NCBI GenBank assembly: GCA_964581605.1
Contig: CAZOPF010000056.1
Location: 1 to 35,910, forward strand
Direction: 5' to 3'
DNA from: CAADGU01 sp964581605
Lineage (GTDB): Bacteria; Chloroflexota; Anaerolineae; Promineifilales; Promineifilaceae
DNA: 35,910 bases
Part shown: positions 31,314 through 35,910 of the stretch, piece after piece
Layout: each line of letters opens with the position of its first letter
Numbering within the stretch: position 1 is the stretch's first letter
Position numbers and translations under genes: made by a program
Notes under the pieces: generated by a model
Databases searched by the model: none
Told to the model about the DNA's origin: nothing
Seen by the model: the letters and a program-made list of their open reading frames with translations, nothing else

Positions 31314-32570
31314 ATGGAACACCAAAACATCCACCACCGCCAGCGGGTGGTCATCACCGGAATGGGGTCAATCAACGCCCTGGGGCACGATGCCGAAAGT
31401 ACCTGGACGGCCGCGCTGGCGGGCAAGTCCGGCATTGGTCCCCTTACCTTGCTAGACCCCAACGATCACACCGCCAGTGTCATCTGCGAAGTCAAAGATT
31501 TTGACCCCGACAACTACATGGATCGCAAAGAATCCCGCCGCCGCGACCGTTATCAGCAATTGGCAACCGTAGCCGCCCGTGAAGCCTTAACCCAATCCCA
31601 ACTCCCCATCACCGCAGAAAACAGCCATCGCGTGGGCATTGTCCTGGGTACAGGCGTGGGTGGTATACGCACCCTGGTAGAACAGGGCAAAGTATTTGTG
31701 GAAAAGGGGCTGCGCCGGGTCACGCCTTTTGCCATCACCATGATCATGCCCAACGGCGCGGCCGGCATGTTAGCCATTGATTATGGCATCCATGGCCCCT
31801 CTACCACCATCACTTCCGCCTGTGCCTCCGCCAGCGACGCCATCGGCCACGCCTATCGTGCCATCCGCTCCGGCGACATGGACGCTGCCCTCACTGGCGG
31901 CAGCGAATCCATCATGGCTACGGTGGCGTTGGCCGGTTTTGAACGAGCCGGGGCTACTTCCTCCAAAAGCAGCAACACGCCGCAACCCTTTGACAAAAAC
32001 CGGGATGGCCTCGTCGTGGGTGAAGGGGCGGCCATGCTGGTGCTGGAAAGTCTGGAAAATGCCCTGGCGCGGGGGGCCAAAATCCTGGCCGAAATTGTGG
32101 GGTATGGGCAGACAACGGACGCCTTTCACATCACCGCCCCGTCTGAAGGTGGCTCTGGCGCGGCCCGCGCCATGCGTATTGCCCTGCAAGAGGCCGGTTT
32201 GCAGCCGGAGCATGTGGATTATGTGAGCGCACATGGCACAGCCACCGAACTCAATGATGCCAATGAAACGGCCGCCATCAAAACCGCCCTCGGTGAACAT
32301 GCCTATTCCATCGGCGTCAGTTCCACCAAATCTATGACCGGGCACTGCATGGGCAGCACCGGGGCCATGGAAAGCGTTTTCTGTATACAGGCCATCCGCG
32401 ACCAGATGATTCCGCCGACCATCAATTACGAAACGGCCGATCCCGCCTGTGACCTGGATTATGTGCCCAATGCGGCCCGGCCGGCCAAAGTAAACGTCTG
32501 CATGAATAACGCCTTCGGTTTTGGCGGGCATAACGCCGTCTTGTTATTCAAGAGGTACGAAAATGAATGA
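31314..32570 (+). CDS. fabF: 3-oxoacyl-ACP synthase II FabF
   Basis: 418-aa ketosynthase that condenses malonyl-ACP with acyl-ACP in fatty acid elongation. Catalytic Cys170 (SACASASDA), His307 (SAHGTATELND), Lys339 and His344 (STKSMTGHCMGSTGA) are present, together with RRDRYQ, NGAAGMLAIDYG and NNAFGFGGHN. GGAGA lies about 8 nt before the ATG. Its stop overlaps the rnc start by 8 bp. The fabF-rnc order is common in bacteria. Acyl carrier protein and other fatty acid genes are not in the window. Confidence 0.95.
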   Translation: MEHQNIHHRQRVVITGMGSINALGHDAESTWTAALAGKSGIGPLTLLDPNDHTASVICEVKDFDPDNYMDRKESRRRDRYQQLATVAAREALTQSQLPITAENSHRVGIVLGTGVGGIRTLVEQGKVFVEKGLRRVTPFAITMIMPNGAAGMLAIDYGIHGPSTTITSACASASDAIGHAYRAIRSGDMDAALTGGSESIMATVALAGFERAGATSSKSSNTPQPFDKNRDGLVVGEGAAMLVLESLENALARGAKILAEIVGYGQTTDAFHITAPSEGGSGAARAMRIALQEAGLQPEHVDYVSAHGTATELNDANETAAIKTALGEHAYSIGVSSTKSMTGHCMGSTGAMESVFCIQAIRDQMIPPTINYETADPACDLDYVPNAARPAKVNVCMNNAFGFGGHNAVLLFKRYENE

Positions 32571-33282
32571 TGTTGTAGATGATCTGGCATTGCTGGAGCA
32601 AAAACTGGGGGTACAGTTTAACGATTACTCCCTGTTGACCCGTGCCTTGACACATCGTTCCTTTTTGAATGAACGGCCGGAAGCGTCGCTGGAAGATAAT
32701 GAACGGCTGGAGTTTTTGGGGGATGCGGTGCTGGACTTTGTAGTTGGTGCGTATCTGTATCACCACTACCCGGAGATGGATGAAGGGGAATTGACCAGTT
32801 TGCGGGCGGCGTTGGTGCAGGCCAAATCGCTGGCCGCCTTTGCACGAGAGTTGGATTTGGGCAACTTTTTACGCCTGGGGTATGGCGAGGCGGAAAATGG
32901 GGGACGAGAGCGGATGCCCATTTTGTGTGCCACGTTTGAAGCGGTCATTGGCGCGGTTTATCTGGATCAGGGTTTGCCGCCGGTGGAGAAGTTGGTGGCC
33001 CGGTTTATTGGCCCGGCGTTGGTAGAAATTATCGCCGAATCTTTGCATAAAGATGCCAAAAGCGAGTTCCAGGTGTGGGCGCAGGCCCGGTACAACATCA
33101 CGCCACGTTATGATGTGGTGGAAACGAGTGGGCCGGATCATGCCAAGATGTTTACGGTGGCGGTGCGGGTAGGCGAAGCGGTGTGGGGGCAGGGCGACGG
33201 CCGTAGCAAACAAAGTGCCGCGCAAGAAGCAGCCATTCAGGCCATGGCCAGGGTCAAAGAACTGGATGAATCCGAAGAGTAA
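32563..33282 (+). CDS. rnc: Ribonuclease III
   Basis: 239 aa that cleaves double-stranded RNA (rRNA precursors, structured mRNAs). The RNase III domain (about 8-150) has the signature NERLEFLGDAVLDF (46-59) with Glu50 and Asp54 and FEAVIGAVYLDQGL with Glu126. The metal-binding Asp of the DxxE pair (Asp114 in E. coli, Asp107 in Aquifex) is Ala123 here (ILCATFEA). A double-stranded RNA-binding domain follows (about 162-232: DAKSEFQVWAQAR, SKQSAAQEAAIQAM). The start at 32563 has AGAGG 7 nt upstream and overlaps fabF by 8 bp. Overlaps the next gene by 17 bp. Confidence 0.94.
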   Translation: MNDVVDDLALLEQKLGVQFNDYSLLTRALTHRSFLNERPEASLEDNERLEFLGDAVLDFVVGAYLYHHYPEMDEGELTSLRAALVQAKSLAAFARELDLGNFLRLGYGEAENGGRERMPILCATFEAVIGAVYLDQGLPPVEKLVARFIGPALVEIIAESLHKDAKSEFQVWAQARYNITPRYDVVETSGPDHAKMFTVAVRVGEAVWGQGDGRSKQSAAQEAAIQAMARVKELDESEE

Positions 33283-34114
33283 GTTGCGCCTGCTGATTAC
33301 GGGAGGCAGCAGCTATCTGGGGCAAAGCCTTGTGCCGCTGGCAACGGCCGTACACGACACCCGTTACACCTATTTCCACCACGATCCCCTGGCCGCCGGG
33401 CAGGGCGAACGGGTAGATTTGCGGGATGGGACGGCCGTCCACCATCTCGTCACCACCTGCCAGCCCGATGTCATCATCCACACGGCGGGCAGCAACCGGG
33501 GCGAGGATATGGAAGCGGTCATCCGGTTGGGAGCCAGGCACATCACTCAGGCCGCCCAGGCGGTCAATGCCCGCCTCATCCATCTTTCCACCGATGTGGT
33601 GTTCCGGGGAGATGCACCACCTTATGCGGAAACGGCCGTGCCCACACCAATCAATGCTTACGGCCGTGCCAAAGCCGACGCCGAACGCATCGTCCAAAGC
33701 CACCCCAACCACGTCATCGTCCGCACCTCGCTCATTTACGGGCTGGAGAGTATGGACCACAGCACCGCCTGGGCAGCCGGGGCGCTACGCGCCAGGCAGC
33801 CGGTGACCCTGTTTAATGACCAGATTCGCAATCCGGTGTGGGTGGAAACCCTCAGCAGCGCCTGTCTGGAACTGGCGCAGCACTCGTTTACCGGCATCCT
33901 TCATGTGGCCGGCCGCCAAGTGATGAGCCGCGCCGAATTTGGCCTGAAACTGTTGGATTATTGGGGCATCCAGGAACGCGATTCACTAACAATTGGCCCA
34001 ACCAATTCCAATACATGGTCGCTGAATTGTGAGCTGGATTTGCGGCTGGCAACGGCCGTGTTGCAAACCCCCTTGTACGGCGTAGATGAGGTGCTGGGGA
34101 TGGCCGACCGATAA
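33266..34114 (+). CDS. RmlD-like NAD(P)-dependent sugar reductase (SDR family)
   Basis: 282 aa. Short-chain dehydrogenase/reductase of the extended dTDP-4-dehydrorhamnose reductase type. The Rossmann start is LLITGGSSYLGQSL (about 9-22), with DVIIHTAG, the catalytic Ser-Thr-Asp region LIHLSTDVVFRGDAPPY, Tyr and Lys in NAYGRAKADAE, then VIVRTSLIYG and a substrate end (VEDLAELHVAG-like SACLELAQHSFTGILHVAGR). It probably reduces a keto-sugar nucleotide, but other rml genes are absent, so the substrate is open. It starts within the end of rnc (17-bp overlap), so it is cotranslated. The tail LQTPLYGVDEVLG is typical of this family. Confidence 0.85.
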   Translation: MNPKSKLRLLITGGSSYLGQSLVPLATAVHDTRYTYFHHDPLAAGQGERVDLRDGTAVHHLVTTCQPDVIIHTAGSNRGEDMEAVIRLGARHITQAAQAVNARLIHLSTDVVFRGDAPPYAETAVPTPINAYGRAKADAERIVQSHPNHVIVRTSLIYGLESMDHSTAWAAGALRARQPVTLFNDQIRNPVWVETLSSACLELAQHSFTGILHVAGRQVMSRAEFGLKLLDYWGIQERDSLTIGPTNSNTWSLNCELDLRLATAVLQTPLYGVDEVLGMADR

Positions 34115-34183
34115 TCCATTTCTCCACTCTAAAGCCTACCTTAACCCCACCTCAACGACCCCTTCTGACCCTGCTTTCCCCCC

Positions 34184-34213
34184 TTGACTTTGCGCTTGCG
34201 ATTATGCTAGACT
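34184..34213 (+). promoter_or_regulatory. Promoter of the primary sigma factor gene
   Basis: TTGACT (34184-34189), 18 bp, TAGACT (34208-34213) with TG at 34205-34206 forming an extended -10. Predicted start near 34220, 75-nt leader. In the leader GTGTAA (34222-34227) could pair with TTACAC (about 34252-34257). Confidence 0.55.
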
Positions 34214-34296
34214 GCCCCGGAGTGTAAGGAAGAGGACGACTTGGGTGAGCGTTACACCCCACCATCAAAAAATTCTGGGAAGAAAGGGTTTAATAT

Positions 34297-35544
34297 ATGA
34301 GCGATATGCAAGATCCATTTGAGGAGATGGACGTAGTTAGTGTTCTGCTTACAGAAGGCGTGGAACAAGGGTATTTAACATATGATCAAATCATGGAGGC
34401 ACTGCCAGAAGTAGAAGATAATCTTCAGTTATTGGAAACAATAATGGAAGAAGCCCAGGCAGCGGGTGTCCCCATTTATGAAAGCGAAGATGAAGTGGAC
34501 GCCCCCCCCATACCCCTAAACGGGGCCGGAGCCGAAGAACTAGACGACGACATTTTAGAGAGTTTCAGCTTTGCCGCCGGTGAGATGGGCGATTCGTCTC
34601 ATTCTGCGCCGTTGTTTGATCTGAGCAATGTGCCCATTGATGATTCTGTGGGGCTGTATTTCCGCGAAATGGGCCAACAAGGGCTGCTTTCTGCTGAAGA
34701 GGAAGTGCAGTTGGCCATGGAGATTGAGGCTGGCCGTGCCGCCGACCGTAAATTGCGCAAAGAAACGGACACTCTCAGCGACGATGAAATTGACCACCTG
34801 GTGAACATTTGTGAAGTGGGTGATGCCGCTCGTGCGCACCTGATTCGCGCCAATACCCGGCTGGTGGTGAGCATTGCCAAGAAATACCGGGGACGGGGCC
34901 TGCAATTTCTGGATTTGATCCAGGAAGGCAATGTGGGCCTGATGAAAGCGGTAGAAAAATATGACTACCGTCGCGGCAATCGTTTTAGCACGTATGCCAC
35001 GTGGTGGATCCGGCAGGCCGTCACGCGGGCATTAGCCAATCACGGCCGTACCATCCGCATCCCTGCCCATTTGGGGGGCCGTATCAGCAAGCTGTACCAG
35101 ATTGCCCAGGAGTTAGAGCAGGAGTACGGCCGTCAACCTACCGCCGAAGAGATCGCCGAACACATGGAACTGCCCGCTGACCGGGTGCGCTGGATGCTGC
35201 GCACCAGCCGCCAACCCGTCCACCTGGAACGCCCGGTGGGGGATGAATCCGACGCCGAATTGGGTGACTTTATTGAAGATGTGGACGCACCGCCACCGGC
35301 CGAAACCGTTGCTTCCAAAATGCTGACTGAAGAGTTGGGCGAAATTTTAGACCAACTGACACCGCGTGAAGCCCGCATCCTGCGCCTGCGTTATGGCCTG
35401 CAAGACGGCGAATCGCGCACCCTTAAAGAAGTAGGCGAGATGTTTGGCCTCTCCCGTGAGCGCATCCGCCAGCTGGAAAAAGAGGCGCTGCGCAAACTGC
35501 GCCACCCCAACTTTGCCGGGCATCTGCGCCAGTATTTGAATTAA
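34297..35544 (+). CDS. rpoD: Primary RNA polymerase sigma factor (RpoD/SigA)
   Basis: 415 aa. Region 1.1-like acidic N-terminus (1-100), region 1.2 (DSVGLYFREMGQQGLLSAEEEVQLAMEIE), a non-conserved acidic stretch, region 2 (ARAHLIRANTRLVVSIAKKY, LDLIQEGNVGLMKAVEKYDY, FSTYATWWIRQAVTRALANHGRTIRIPAHL), region 3 (ISKLYQIAQELEQEYGRQPT) and region 4 (LDQLTPREARILRLRYGL, then SRTLKEVGEMFGLSRERIRQLEKEALRKLRHP). This is the full housekeeping sigma factor set, so it directs most transcription; the good TTGACA/TATAAT boxes in this window fit it. Ribosome site AAAGGG about 11 nt before the ATG. Own promoter and a strong terminator, so a single-gene transcript. Confidence 0.96.
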   Translation: MSDMQDPFEEMDVVSVLLTEGVEQGYLTYDQIMEALPEVEDNLQLLETIMEEAQAAGVPIYESEDEVDAPPIPLNGAGAEELDDDILESFSFAAGEMGDSSHSAPLFDLSNVPIDDSVGLYFREMGQQGLLSAEEEVQLAMEIEAGRAADRKLRKETDTLSDDEIDHLVNICEVGDAARAHLIRANTRLVVSIAKKYRGRGLQFLDLIQEGNVGLMKAVEKYDYRRGNRFSTYATWWIRQAVTRALANHGRTIRIPAHLGGRISKLYQIAQELEQEYGRQPTAEEIAEHMELPADRVRWMLRTSRQPVHLERPVGDESDAELGDFIEDVDAPPPAETVASKMLTEELGEILDQLTPREARILRLRYGLQDGESRTLKEVGEMFGLSRERIRQLEKEALRKLRHPNFAGHLRQYLN

Positions 35545-35551
35545 AGCCAGG

Positions 35552-35578
35552 CATCGGAGTTTTTGAAAAAATCCGATG
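35552..35578 (+). other. Hairpin after rpoD
   Basis: CATCGGA (35552-35558) pairs with TCCGATG (35572-35578) and the A/T stretch between them pairs further with one mismatch. It precedes the main terminator. Confidence 0.5.
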
Positions 35579-35596
35579 TCTCCAGGTTGCAACACC

Positions 35597-35634
35597 AGAC
35601 CCGAAGGGTTTCCAAAACCCTTCGGGTCTTTTTT
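35597..35634 (+). terminator. Intrinsic terminator of rpoD
   Basis: Perfect 15-bp stem (35597-35611 with 35615-35629, AGACCCGAAGGGTTT and its inverse), 3-nt loop, then six T (35629-35634). It is the C/G variant of the ACCCTAAGGGT hairpins in this window and shows that this family can act as terminators. Confidence 0.92.
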
Positions 35635-35674
35635 GTCCGCGCAGGTGGCAAATTCGATGGCCTGTCTGTGGCTA

Positions 35675-35683
35675 TGTTATACT
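35675..35683 (+). promoter_or_regulatory. Extended -10 promoter of DUF4058 gene
   Basis: TGT followed by TATACT (35678-35683, 5/6), an extended -10 like that of rpoD. No good -35. The start would be about 35 nt before the DUF4058 ATG. Confidence 0.4.
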
Positions 35684-35726
35684 GGGTGTAATTGTTTGGG
35701 CGAAAAGTTGGAATAAGGAGAAAGCA

Positions 35727-35910
35727 ATGCCCAGCCCCTTTCCTGGTATGGACCCCTATCTTGAAGCCCGTGCTATCTGGCCCGGTGTTCATGCCGCCAT
35801 GATCACCTATATCCATGAGAATTTACAGCCCCAACTGCGGCCGAAATATATTGCCCGCATTGGCGAACGGGTGCAGTTGGCTCAGATCAGTCAAAGTTAT
35901 GTGCCGGATG
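35727..35910 (+). CDS. DUF4058 family protein (5' part, runs off the window)
   Basis: The first 61 codons are present; the gene continues past the right edge. MPSPFPGMDPYLEARAIWPG is the family mark of DUF4058, and VHAAMITYIHENLQPQLRPKYIARIGERVQL continues it. Function of the family is unknown; it is common in cyanobacteria, Chloroflexota and planctomycetes. The ribosome site AAGGAG lies 6 nt before the ATG, one of the best in the window. Confidence 0.88.
   Translation, partial: MPSPFPGMDPYLEARAIWPGVHAAMITYIHENLQPQLRPKYIARIGERVQLAQISQSYVPD

Overview
The window (35,910 bp, mid-50s % G+C by eye) looks like chromosomal DNA of a free-living, non-model bacterium, most plausibly Chloroflexota (Anaerolineae or relatives). 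That placement is inference. It rests on the very frequent palindrome ACGGCCGT, a secreted peptidase ending in an FLPLI-type C-terminus, the expanded Ser/Thr kinase and GAF/response-regulator signalling, DUF4058 and DUF2089/SHOCT-like genes, and intergenic spacers made of degenerate 7-9 nt tandem repeats. No rRNA, tRNA, CRISPR array, insertion sequence or prophage gene was seen, and no stretch over 300 bp lacks a gene.

Layout. 1-1676: octamer-derived repeats, then a LolD/MacB-type ABC ATPase and its PadR regulator (minus strand). 1673-7241 (minus): a possible long unit of DUF4160, DUF2442, a GAF-GAF-HisKA_2 kinase, a response regulator with a degenerate GGDEF domain, a REC-ANTAR RNA-binding regulator, a family-4-like uracil-DNA glycosylase without cysteines, and a SAM methyltransferase. 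An unrecognised 136-aa protein lies just upstream (7247-7657). 7717-12245 (minus): two half-transporters of a heterodimeric ABC exporter, separated by a small gene and a retropepsin-like protease. 12246-12520: a divergent control region with a dyad, two direct repeats, a strong sigma70 promoter and a leader hairpin. 12521-14468 (plus): DUF2089 protein and two paralogous SHOCT-like proteins built of 29-residue repeats. 14520-17447 (minus): secreted M14 carboxypeptidase with PKD domains. 17643-23921 (minus): 79-aa protein, OmpR-type regulator, long RelA/SpoT protein, LysM-SH3 membrane protein and a GT-C-like membrane protein, closely spaced or overlapping. 23984-29014 (minus): Ser/Thr kinase with eight-bladed propeller, PP2C phosphatase, J-like/VWA protein and zinc-ribbon/FHA protein. 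29080-29835 (minus): PIG-L deacetylase. 29946-34114 (plus): moaC, fused moaD-moaE, fabF, rnc and an RmlD-like reductase. 34297-35544 (plus): primary sigma factor with a textbook terminator. 35727-end: start of a DUF4058 gene.

How the genes may work together. Three signalling blocks stand out. The HisKA_2 kinase and ANTAR regulator form a pair of the EutW/EutV kind, expected to act on RNA leaders. The kinase/phosphatase/VWA/FHA block is a complete phospho-Thr write, erase and read set, resembling the TerY-P triad and the PpkA-PppA-Fha module. The OmpR regulator precedes an RSH protein whose hydrolase residues are intact but whose synthetase residues are largely replaced, so it probably degrades rather than makes (p)ppGpp. 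The most system-like unknowns are the kinase/VWA block, the DUF2089 plus 29-residue-repeat operon divergent from the exporter, and the protease inside the exporter operon. At least six gene starts or ends lie in or against short tandem repeats, which lengthen naive open reading frames; starts were trimmed where homology required it.
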